Below are positions 1 through 5,537 of a stretch of 5,537 nucleotides of DNA, piece by piece. This DNA is from Gammaproteobacteria bacterium. GTDB taxonomy: Bacteria; Pseudomonadota; Gammaproteobacteria; Pseudomonadales; Pseudomonadaceae. The notes beneath the pieces are model-generated. The model ran no database searches. It was not told where the DNA came from and worked only from the letters and a program-made list of their open reading frames with translations. Made by a program: the position numbers and the translations under genes. Each line of letters begins with the position of its first letter. Position 1 is the stretch's first letter. The stretch is taken from assembly GCA_012800475.1 (NCBI GenBank), contig JAAZJF010000012.1:1-5537 (forward strand), in the 5' to 3' direction.

Positions 1-1
1 C

Positions 2-217
2 ACAGCCTTGGATGCTGGTTGTGAACTGATCAATACCTTGCGCTTAGCTGTTGCTGCTTGCCCCTTTAACTTTAAAGGCGAACCGGTATCGGTCACCTTA
101 TCGGCTGGGGTCGGTAAAATAGCCGCCGATGAATCTTTAGAGCAGGCATTTGAGCGTGTCGACCAAGCCTTATACGCAGCTAAGCAAGCCGGGCGTAACC
201 GCGTGCACAGCACTTAG
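2..217 (+). CDS. GGDEF-domain protein, C-terminal end (partial)
   Basis: Only the last 71 or so residues are in the window; the frame is open to the left edge, so the true start lies outside. The visible part is the end of a GGDEF (diguanylate cyclase, cyclic-di-GMP synthesis) domain. A 'VSVTLSAGVG' strand corresponds to the usual vTvSiGva segment, followed by an acidic helix and the signature 'VDQALYAAKQAGRNRV', the classic ADkALYrAKqaGRNrV ending of the family. The protein stops three residues after this signature, so GGDEF is its C-terminal domain. The active-site GG(D/E)EF loop, inhibitory site and any sensor domain are upstream of the window, so catalytic activity cannot be judged. The gene converges on the chpA-like kinase, with 18 bases between the two stop codons and no terminator visible between them. 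Confidence 0.88.
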   Translation, partial: TALDAGCELINTLRLAVAACPFNFKGEPVSVTLSAGVGKIAADESLEQAFERVDQALYAAKQAGRNRVHST

Positions 218-235
218 CACAGAGCATAACGACGG

Positions 236-2347
236 CTATAGCGCTGGCGTAGTCGTCTCCATTGCAGAGGCTAACGCATCAGAGCGCAGAGAATGTTTGA
301 GCGGTAAACGGATATAAAACTGCGTGCCCTGCCCCCACTGCGAATCAATCTGCAGTGAAGCCCCCAAGTGCTGCAACTCAGTGGCCACCACATCCATACC
401 AAAACCACGCCCTGATATTTGCGTGACAGCCTCAGCTGTGGATAAACCAGCCTGCATAATCAAGTGCATCACTGCCTGATCACAGAGCGGCTCATCGCCA
501 GCAAGTAACTGCTGCTCCAGCGCTTTAGCACGCACCGCCGCTAGATCAATTCCGGCACCATCGTCCGAGACAATCAACACAGTGTGCTCGCCTTCTTCAC
601 GCAACTCCAAGTGAATACAGCCCGTTTGTGCTTTCCCAATAGTCTGGCGTATATCAGCGGATTCAATCCCATGATCCAGCGCATTGCGTAGCATATGCTC
701 TAAGGGGGCAAGCAGACGCTCGAGCACACCACGATCGAGCTGGGCTTGGGCATTGGTGACCATCAGGTCCACTTTTTTACCCAATTCCACAGAAACATGA
801 TCCACACAACGCTGCAAGCGCGGCACAATATGTTCGAATGCCACCCAGCGCGTACGCATTAAACTGTCGCGTAGTTGGGTATTGAGCTGCCCCTTTTGCA
901 GTAACAAAGTCTGGGTATCGGCATGCTGGACGCTCAAATGATCTTGCAAGCCTAATAAGTCCGATGAAGAGGCAAATAAGGTACGCGATAACTGCTGTAA
1001 ATGTGCATAACAGTCCATTTTTAACGGTTCCAGCTCTATAGCATCCGTTGTATGCGGCGTGCTATCGGCGTTGATTAAAGTGCGCTCAATCTGTGCATCT
1101 AAACGCTGCAACTGCTCACGCATCTGCTCCACGGTACCGCTCATATCCTTGAGTAGATAACCAAAATCATCCACATGCTGATAGATATGCTGGCGAAATA
1201 CGGCTGTTTGATCGGCCAATTGCAATAACTCTTCCAACACGTGCGCCGGCACGCGCACAGAGTCTGAAGAAAAGCGTTGCAGATGAGCGCGCGACTCAGC
1301 TTGCTGAGCTTTGTCTAACAGTAATTGCGTTGTAGCCTGCTCGGGTAGACTCGAAGCTTCAGTACGCATATGCAGCGCAGAGGTTAAGGGATTGAGCTGA
1401 ATCTGTTCAGCGCGCAAATATTGAATACGCTCAATTAAATGCTGGGCATCAGGCAACACAATTTCATCACGCACCGCTTCAAGCATCGTGACTAAGGTGT
1501 CATGACACTCACACAGCAACTCTAAAACAGACTGATCGGCTTGAAATAAACCCGTTCTTAAATCTTCATATAAAAATTCAAGTTTATGCGCTAAGTCACC
1601 CATGGGCGTAATCTGCACCATGCGTGCATTACCTTTTAGGGTGTGTAAATAACGCTGTAAACGCTCCAATTCTATAGGCGCATCAGGCTGCGCCATCCAA
1701 CTTAATAAAGCGCTGGTGGCATTGTTAATAATATCGAAGCCTTCTTCAAGAAAGACGGCGATCAATTCCGGAGCGCGCACACTCAAGTAGGTTTGGCCGG
1801 GGCTCAGAGCGCTATAGTTCGGCCGCTGCGAAGCCGATGCCGCTGTATCGTCGTCCGTGGTACGCTGCAAAAATATTTCGGCTTGTGCCGCACGATAGGT
1901 ACGCAAACGAAATATTATGTCTTCAATGGACGTTAGCGCCACGTCGGACTGCAGTTGAGTCAACAGCAGCTCTAAGCCATCGTAGCTGCGAAACAGTAAA
2001 CTGACCAAAGCCTCATTGCAGCTGTAGCGCACGTCCAGTAAACCTGCATATAACCACTCCAACTCGTTAGCTAGAGTCACAATGGCTTGCAGCTGAATCA
2101 GTTCAGCACCACCGGCTAGCATCTCAAGATCGTACTGCAGCGCTAAAATAGTCGCTTTATTATGGGGTGCTAAAACCAACTGCTCCAACAACTGACGTGA
2201 ACTGGCTAAAATATCTTGGGCTTCTTCCACAAAGACAGCCAAAGTGACGCTGTCCAGCTCCGCGGTAAAGACAGTATCCACAGGGTCCATGCCGCGTTGT
2301 TCAGATGCCAGTCGTTTTGGTGCGGTGTTTTTATCACGCGTTTGCAT
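236..2347 (-). CDS. chpA: ChpA-like histidine kinase, shortened, no CheW or receiver domain
   Basis: This is a 703-residue CheA-class kinase of the Pil-Chp pathway (type IV pilus chemosensory control). Residues about 30-135 form a degenerate Hpt domain in which the phospho-histidine position is Glu75 (E-M-L-A-G). Residues about 193-310 form an intact Hpt with motif H-T-L-K-G and phosphoacceptor His235, followed by the ChpA-like 'MGDLAHKLEFLYEDL'. Residues about 362-500 are the dimerisation region (SVRVPAHVLEELLQLAD onward). Residues about 520-683 are the HATPase: N-box 'LRNALDHGIE' (Asn555), G1 'DDGAGID' (595-601), G2 'GRGFGMDVV' (646-654), G3 'GQGTQF'. The protein ends about 20 residues after 'IRLPL', where P5 (CheW-like) and then a receiver normally follow. 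P. aeruginosa ChpA is about 2,500 residues with many Hpt modules. The first Met is used although only a distant AGGG precedes it; Met20 is the alternative. It lies downstream of pilH and is probably co-transcribed with it. Family is firm; the symbol denotes homology, not proven equivalence. Confidence 0.85.
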   Translation of the reverse strand: MQTRDKNTAPKRLASEQRGMDPVDTVFTAELDSVTLAVFVEEAQDILASSRQLLEQLVLAPHNKATILALQYDLEMLAGGAELIQLQAIVTLANELEWLYAGLLDVRYSCNEALVSLLFRSYDGLELLLTQLQSDVALTSIEDIIFRLRTYRAAQAEIFLQRTTDDDTAASASQRPNYSALSPGQTYLSVRAPELIAVFLEEGFDIINNATSALLSWMAQPDAPIELERLQRYLHTLKGNARMVQITPMGDLAHKLEFLYEDLRTGLFQADQSVLELLCECHDTLVTMLEAVRDEIVLPDAQHLIERIQYLRAEQIQLNPLTSALHMRTEASSLPEQATTQLLLDKAQQAESRAHLQRFSSDSVRVPAHVLEELLQLADQTAVFRQHIYQHVDDFGYLLKDMSGTVEQMREQLQRLDAQIERTLINADSTPHTTDAIELEPLKMDCYAHLQQLSRTLFASSSDLLGLQDHLSVQHADTQTLLLQKGQLNTQLRDSLMRTRWVAFEHIVPRLQRCVDHVSVELGKKVDLMVTNAQAQLDRGVLERLLAPLEHMLRNALDHGIESADIRQTIGKAQTGCIHLELREEGEHTVLIVSDDGAGIDLAAVRAKALEQQLLAGDEPLCDQAVMHLIMQAGLSTAEAVTQISGRGFGMDVVATELQHLGASLQIDSQWGQGTQFYIRLPLKHSLRSDALASAMETTTPAL

Positions 2348-2511
2348 TGTTATTCAACATCCCTATTGGCCGTGCATTGCATGCTAAAAACCTACGCATG
2401 CATGCATTAAACTCAACCGCTGCTACTGCAGTATCGGCTTTGATCGTGACTGTTGCTGCAGCTTATGCTGCACGCGTTTCGTTGACCCACACACTTTTAT
2501 AGCAGCTTGCA
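2348..2511. other. pilH-chpA intergenic region, no recognisable gene remnant
   Basis: This 164-base stretch occupies the place where pilI, pilJ and pilK sit in the P. aeruginosa cluster. I translated its - strand and found short, stop-interrupted frames with no CheW-like, receptor or methyltransferase motifs, so no relic of those genes is visible. It is rich in GCATGC and CTGCAG words. On the + strand a 34-codon Ala-rich frame (2398-2502) is open, but it has no ribosome binding site. I see no convincing terminator after pilH, which fits read-through into the kinase gene. Confidence 0.6.
2378..2402. repeat. Short perfect inverted repeat upstream of chpA-like gene
   Basis: Arms TGCATGC (2378-2384) and GCATGCA (2396-2402) form a 7-base perfect inverted repeat around an 11-base A-rich centre, about 30 bases upstream of the kinase start. 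An overlapping GCATGCATGC run extends the right arm. It could be an operator-like site or a weak mRNA hairpin in the pilH-chpA transcript. The arms are themselves near-palindromic, so chance is a real possibility. Confidence 0.4.
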
Positions 2512-2880
2512 CTATGGCTTGGCGAGTAGCTGCGCCAAGGTTTGCACTAAAGTTTGCTCATCGGTGGGCTTGATTAAATAGGCTTTTGCACCTTGACGCT
2601 CTCCCCACAGCCGATCGCTTTCCTGATCTTTACTGGTGACAATAATCACCGGAATATGTGCTGTTTCAGGAATCTTGGTCAATTGACGGGTGGCCTGAAA
2701 GCCATTTAAGCCGGGCATCACAATATCCATCACCACAGCATCGGGCTGTTCTTGTTTAGCTAAAGCCACACCATCGGCGCCGTTCTCTGCTTTTAACACC
2801 TGATAACCATTTTTCTCTAAAATCAGCACCAGTTTATGCATTTCTGCTGGCGAGTCATCCACAATCAAAATGCGAGCCAT
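2512..2880 (-). CDS. pilH: PilH, single-domain CheY-like response regulator
   Basis: This 122-residue receiver-only protein begins 'MARILIVDDSPAEMHKL', closely resembling P. aeruginosa PilH, which in that species is phosphorylated by ChpA and affects type IV pilus dynamics and cAMP. The receiver residues are all present: acidic pair Asp8/Asp9, phosphoacceptor Asp52 in 'VVMDIVMPGLNGFQATRQL', Thr82, Tyr101 and Lys104-Pro105. There is no output domain, so it should act by protein contact in the cytoplasm. The start at 2880 is chosen because a GAGGA ribosome binding site lies just upstream and the protein then has the family's normal length; a longer frame from 2982 adds 34 unrelated residues. 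PilG, which precedes pilH beside gshB in P. aeruginosa, is absent, so pilH is the first gene here. The PilH-specific 'MPGLNGFQATRQL' stretch argues against this being PilG. Confidence 0.93.
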   Translation of the reverse strand: MARILIVDDSPAEMHKLVLILEKNGYQVLKAENGADGVALAKQEQPDAVVMDIVMPGLNGFQATRQLTKIPETAHIPVIIVTSKDQESDRLWGERQGAKAYLIKPTDEQTLVQTLAQLLAKP

Positions 2881-2892
2881 AATTTCCTCGAG
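2874..2892 (-). promoter_or_regulatory. Ribosome binding site deciding the pilH start
   Basis: Reading the - strand, CGAGGAAATT immediately precedes the ATG at 2880-2878. The GAGGA core at proper spacing is the best Shine-Dalgarno match on this strand and settles the start of pilH against the upstream in-frame ATG at 2982. Confidence 0.7.
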
Positions 2893-2927
2893 AATAAATA
2901 ATGATAGGATGTGCACCTGCTGTAGAC

Positions 2928-2958
2928 GCCATACTCTCACAGCGTCACAGTCAGTCAA
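2928..2958 (-). promoter_or_regulatory. Candidate sigma-70 promoter for pilH-chpA
   Basis: In the 145-base divergent region between pilH and gshB, the - strand carries TTGACT (2958-2953), a five-of-six match to the -35 consensus. A weak -10-like TATGGC lies 19 bases further on (2933-2928). A second -10-like TATCAT (2906-2901) sits closer to pilH but has no good -35. This is inference from consensus only; the -10 is poor. Confidence 0.3.
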
Positions 2959-3025
2959 TCTAACTCTGTTATTGCGCTGCACTTGGGTGCATTATTGGCC
3001 CATTAATTTTCTTGGAGACTCTATC

Positions 3026-3982
3026 ATGCAAGTTCGCCTTGGGATTGTCATGGATCCTATTGATCGTATTTCATTCAAAAAAGACAGCTCCCTAGCCATG
3101 CTATTGTCTGCACAAGCACGCGGTTGGCCGTTATTTTATATGGAACAACAGGATTTATACCAACACGCGGGTGAAGCGCGCGCGCGGATGCGTCCTTTAC
3201 AGGTCTTTAATAACCCTGAGCACTGGTTTGAGTTGGGCGAAGAAATTGATGAGCCTCTGGGTCATCTAAACGTTATTTTAATGCGTAAAGACCCGCCCTT
3301 TGATAATGAGTTTTTATACAGCACTTATTTGCTTGAGCAAGCCGAAACGGCAGGCACTTTAGTGGTCAACCGTGCACAAAGTTTACGTGATTGTAACGAA
3401 AAGCTGTTTGCCACCCTCTTCCCACAATGCACACCGGCCACAGTGGTCAGCCGTCGCGCGGATGTACTGCGTGAGTTTGCCGAAGAGCATGGTGATGTGA
3501 TTCTCAAGCCTTTAGATGGCATGGGCGGCTCATCTATTTTCCGTCATATGAAAGGCGATCCTAACCTGTCGGTTATTTTAGAAACTCTAACAGCACACGG
3601 CACGCAGCAAATCATGGCGCAGAAATACTTACCTGCAATTAAAGACGGTGATAAGCGCATTTTAATGATTGATGGTGAGCCAGTACCTTACAGTCTTGCA
3701 CGTATTCCAGCAGTCGGTGAAACACGCGGTAACCTCGCGGCAGGTGGTCGTGGTGTTGCGCAACCTTTGACGGAAAAAGACCGCTGGATTGCAGCGCAAA
3801 TTGGTCCAGAGTTACGCAAGCGCGGTCTGTTATTTGTCGGCTTGGACGTGATTGGTGAGCATTTAACTGAAATTAACGTCACCAGCCCCACCTGTATCCG
3901 TGAAATTGATGATACGTATGACACCAAAATCGGTGATCAATTAATGGATGCCATTGCGGTCAAACTCGCAGAGCGCCATTAA
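3026..3982 (+). CDS. gshB: Glutathione synthetase
   Basis: GshB joins gamma-glutamylcysteine and glycine with ATP, the second step of glutathione synthesis, in the cytoplasm. The 318-residue product is the usual length. The N-terminal GSH-synthetase domain (about 1-123) shows 'LGIVMDPIDRISFKKDSS' and 'MRKDPPFD' (86-93). The ATP-grasp domain follows with 'DCNEKL' (122-127), 'ILKPLDGMGGSS' (159-170), the glycine-rich 'RGNLAAGGRG' (234-243), 'VGLDVIG' and the metal/substrate-binding end 'EINVTSPTCIREI' (282-294). The start at 3026 is set by GGAGA eight bases upstream and by the conserved N-terminus; an open frame from 2870 only adds leader sequence. It is divergent from pilH and heads a same-strand series gshB-tonB-yqgE, as in P. 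aeruginosa. No damaged motif is visible. Confidence 0.97.
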   Translation: MQVRLGIVMDPIDRISFKKDSSLAMLLSAQARGWPLFYMEQQDLYQHAGEARARMRPLQVFNNPEHWFELGEEIDEPLGHLNVILMRKDPPFDNEFLYSTYLLEQAETAGTLVVNRAQSLRDCNEKLFATLFPQCTPATVVSRRADVLREFAEEHGDVILKPLDGMGGSSIFRHMKGDPNLSVILETLTAHGTQQIMAQKYLPAIKDGDKRILMIDGEPVPYSLARIPAVGETRGNLAAGGRGVAQPLTEKDRWIAAQIGPELRKRGLLFVGLDVIGEHLTEINVTSPTCIREIDDTYDTKIGDQLMDAIAVKLAERH

Positions 3983-3988
3983 GCTGTG

Positions 3989-4026
3989 CAGCGTGTCTAG
4001 AGCGCACCATGCGCCTAGATACGCTG
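3989..4026. repeat. Strong intergenic hairpin between gshB and tonB
   Basis: The left arm, 3989-4005 (CAGCGTGTCTAGAGCGC), and right arm, 4011-4026 (GCGCCTAGATACGCTG), fold around the loop ACCAT. The stem has about 15 canonical pairs, one mismatch and one bulged base. It starts 7 bases after the gshB stop. No T-run follows on either strand, so it is not a standard intrinsic terminator. It could protect the 3' end of the gshB mRNA, act as a partial terminator, or be a copy of a short palindromic repeat family. Confidence 0.7.
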
Positions 4027-4051
4027 ACTCATAGACTTTACTGTAACTTCT

Positions 4052-4064
4052 CGGCAGACTGCCG
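4052..4064 (+). repeat. Small hairpin in the tonB leader
   Basis: CGGCA, a 3-base GAC loop and TGCCG make a compact GC-rich hairpin ending 26 bases before the tonB start codon. Together with the larger hairpin just upstream it makes the gshB-tonB spacer highly structured. No T-run follows it. A regulatory role is possible but unproven. Confidence 0.4.
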
Positions 4065-4090
4065 TCGTCGCCGATACCATTGATACACTT

Positions 4091-4990
4091 ATGAAAAAAT
4101 CTGCTGCCCACATCAGTGCTGCACTGCAACCCACCCCAGCACCGCGCAACCCTTTAGGAGCACTGCTGCTGATTGCGGCATTGGTGCATCTACTGATTAT
4201 TTTTGGCGTCACTTTCACGGTGAATGAGCGTCCGGCATTAAGTAAAAGCTTGGATGTCACACTCACGACCTTTAGTAGTGAAAAAGCACCACAGGACGCT
4301 GATTTTATTGCACAAGATAACCAGCAAGGCAGCGGGACCTTGGATGATGCGGTCATCCCTAAAACAACAGAAAAAGCGCAATTCCAAGACACCAAAGTTA
4401 AAAAAGTCCAGGTGGAAAGTGCGGTCGAGCCCACACCGGTACAACCCGATGTAAAAAAAGTGATCAGCACCACAGCGCCCAAAAAACACAAAGTTGTGAG
4501 CGCACCCACCACACCAGTGAAACCACAAGCCACACGCAAAGCCCCAGTGATTGATCGCAATCAACTGTCAGCTGATATTGCCAGCCTCGAAGCTGAACTA
4601 GCCTTTGAACAACAACAGTACGCTAAACGCCCACGTGTCAGCCGACAAAATACCGCCGCCACTAAGCGTGATATCAGTGCGTGGTACCGTGATGGCTGGC
4701 GTAAAAAAGTGGAGCGCGTCGGCAACCTCAACTACCCCGAAGAAGCACGTCAACAAGGTATTTACGGCAGTTTGCGCGTTTTGGTGATTATAAAAAGTGA
4801 CGGCACCTTAGAGCGCATGCGCGTTTTAGAGTCATCTGGGCACCCTGTCTTAGATAAAGCAGCACTGAATATTGTCCGTTTTTCAGCGCCTTTTGCTGCT
4901 TTTACTGGGGAACTGGCCGCAAGTTATGACCAAGTTGAGATCATCCGTACGTGGCGTTTTGAGCGCGGCGATCGTCTTTCAAGTCAATAA
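4091..4990 (+). CDS. tonB3: TonB-family energy transducer, TonB3-like
   Basis: This 299-residue protein has the TonB plan: a short cytoplasmic N-terminus (1-22), a single membrane anchor about 23-42 (LGALLLIAALVHLLIIFGV) with a histidine (His33) inside it, as in TonB, and a long periplasmic Lys/Pro/Thr-rich linker (about 60-155). A short helix about 158-178 follows, then a C-terminal TonB domain from 'NLNYPEEARQQGIYGSLRV' through 'SSGHPVLDKAALNIV' to 'IIRTWRFE'. TonB proteins work with ExbB/ExbD to pass proton-motive force to outer-membrane partners. The position between gshB and yqgE matches P. aeruginosa tonB3 (PA0406), which has been reported to be needed for normal twitching motility and pilus assembly. 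No exbB/exbD is nearby. The ATG at 4091 is the only plausible start; no clear ribosome binding site precedes it, so translation may be weak or shaped by the leader structure. Confidence 0.87.
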   Translation: MKKSAAHISAALQPTPAPRNPLGALLLIAALVHLLIIFGVTFTVNERPALSKSLDVTLTTFSSEKAPQDADFIAQDNQQGSGTLDDAVIPKTTEKAQFQDTKVKKVQVESAVEPTPVQPDVKKVISTTAPKKHKVVSAPTTPVKPQATRKAPVIDRNQLSADIASLEAELAFEQQQYAKRPRVSRQNTAATKRDISAWYRDGWRKKVERVGNLNYPEEARQQGIYGSLRVLVIIKSDGTLERMRVLESSGHPVLDKAALNIVRFSAPFAAFTGELAASYDQVEIIRTWRFERGDRLSSQ

Positions 4991-5059
4991 TCTGCGATAA
5001 TCAATACGCTCCTCTTGAGCAGCCTCTTTCTCGCTTATTACTGAGGATCAATACAGACT
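4991..5059. other. tonB-yqgE spacer
   Basis: This 69-base gap shows only a small GCTC/GAGC inverted repeat and a weak TTGAGC...TATTAC promoter-like pair with 15-base spacing. There is no terminator with a T-run, so yqgE could be read from the tonB transcript or from its own weak promoter. Confidence 0.4.
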
Positions 5060-5537
5060 ATGACTTCTGATTTCACTTCTTTGGCGGGGCATTTTTTAAT
5101 TGCCATGCCAACCATGTCAGACCCAGCTTTTGCTGAGTCCGTGGTGTATTTATTAGCTCACGACCCCGATGGTGCTTTAGGTTTAATTATCAACCGCACC
5201 AGTGGTTTGACCTTGACTGATGTGCTGGAGCAATTACAGCCAGAAAACAGCATGATTGAACACAGCCACAATCACGATATTTTTAGTGGCGGTCCGGTGC
5301 AAACTGAACTGGGTTTTGTGTTGCACAATCATGGTCCGCAATACAAAGGCACCACGGTGTTTCCCCATCTGTCCCTCACCGCATCACAAGATGCACTGCA
5401 GGCGATCAGTACAGGTGAGGGTCCAGAACACAGCTTAATTGCTTTGGGCCACGCCGGTTGGGGTGCAGGGCAAATCGAAGACGAGTTGCGCGCTAATGCG
5501 TGGCTATCATGTCCAGCTGATTTAGATATTATTTTCC
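5060..5537 (+). CDS. yqgE: YqgE/AlgH family protein (partial, runs off right edge)
   Basis: The first 159 codons are present; the family is normally about 185-190 residues, so roughly 30 are missing past the window edge. Recognisable family segments are 'AGHFLIAMPTMSDPAFAESV' (9-28), 'HDPDGALGLIINR' (34-46), 'FSGGPVQTELGFVLH' (75-89) and 'LGHAGWGAGQIEDELRANAWL' (129-149). The protein is widely conserved, probably cytoplasmic, and its biochemical role is not settled; in Pseudomonas it is called AlgH because of an early link to alginate regulation. A GAGG lies 13 bases before the ATG, somewhat far, but the start is supported by the conserved N-terminus. In P. aeruginosa yqgF/ruvX and pyr genes follow, which can be expected beyond this window. 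Confidence 0.95.
   Translation, partial: MTSDFTSLAGHFLIAMPTMSDPAFAESVVYLLAHDPDGALGLIINRTSGLTLTDVLEQLQPENSMIEHSHNHDIFSGGPVQTELGFVLHNHGPQYKGTTVFPHLSLTASQDALQAISTGEGPEHSLIALGHAGWGAGQIEDELRANAWLSCPADLDIIF

Noticed and set aside
2518..2539. 7-base perfect inverted repeat (CTTGGCG/CGCCAAG) at the end of pilH as a terminator
   Set aside because: It lies inside the last codons of pilH and is not followed by a T-run on the - strand, so it does not fit an intrinsic terminator and may be due to coding sequence.
2512..2880. Calling the response regulator PilG because it is next to gshB
   Set aside because: The sequence around the phosphoacceptor and the 'MARILIVDDSP' start fit PilH, not PilG, despite the pilG-like position.
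2881..2982. Longer pilH start at 2982
   Set aside because: It adds 34 residues not found in PilH; the GAGGA site and the receiver's first beta strand fix the start at 2880.
2870..3025. Longer gshB start at 2870
   Set aside because: The extra 52 residues overlap the pilH start, are Cys/Arg-rich without family similarity, and the start at 3026 has a good ribosome binding site and the conserved N-terminus.
3325..3927. Open frames antisense to gshB
   Set aside because: They lie entirely within a fully conserved glutathione synthetase and have no motif of their own.
4015..4564. Open frames on the - strand across tonB (181 and 108 codons)
   Set aside because: They are antisense to a well-supported TonB protein, have no recognisable domain, and arise from the repetitive Lys/Thr/Pro codons of the linker.
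1..5537. CRISPR arrays, tRNA or rRNA genes, insertion sequences
   Set aside because: No regularly spaced repeats, tRNA cloverleaf, rRNA-like segment, transposase motif or terminal inverted repeats with target duplications were seen on reading through.

Overview
The window looks like the chromosome of a gammaproteobacterium of the Pseudomonas group. The right half carries yqgE(algH), a tonB3-type gene and gshB in the order known from Pseudomonas aeruginosa PA0405-PA0407. Divergent from gshB is a response regulator that reads very clearly as PilH. Base composition is moderate by eye (about half G+C), lower than typical Pseudomonas. That would suit a low-GC genus of the Pseudomonadaceae such as the Thiopseudomonas/Denitrificimonas type; this placement is inference from gene order and composition only.

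Layout, left to right. The C-terminal end of a GGDEF (diguanylate cyclase type) gene enters on the + strand and stops at 217. After 18 bases comes the convergent stop of a 703-residue ChpA-like histidine kinase on the - strand (236-2347). A 164-base intergenic stretch with short inverted repeats follows, then pilH on the - strand (2512-2880). A 145-base divergent promoter region separates pilH from gshB (+, 3026-3982). A 108-base spacer with a strong hairpin leads to a TonB-family gene (+, 4091-4990). Last is the start of yqgE (+, 5060 to beyond the window).

The main point of interest is the left half. In P. aeruginosa the divergent cluster beside gshB is pilG-pilH-pilI-pilJ-pilK-chpA, encoding the chemosensory system that controls twitching motility and cAMP. 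Here only pilH and a strongly shortened chpA remain. Missing from the locus are pilG, the CheW-like pilI, the receptor pilJ and the methyltransferase pilK. The kinase keeps one intact Hpt domain, one degenerate Hpt, the dimerisation domain and the ATPase domain. It ends exactly where the CheW-like P5 domain and the C-terminal receiver should begin. The result resembles a minimal two-protein phosphorelay (kinase with Hpt, plus PilH) with no visible receptor coupling. It may be a decaying remnant or a re-purposed system; the sequence of the retained domains looks well preserved.

The right half is ordinary housekeeping: glutathione synthesis (GshB), a TonB energy transducer whose P. aeruginosa counterpart has been linked to type IV pili, and the conserved YqgE/AlgH protein.
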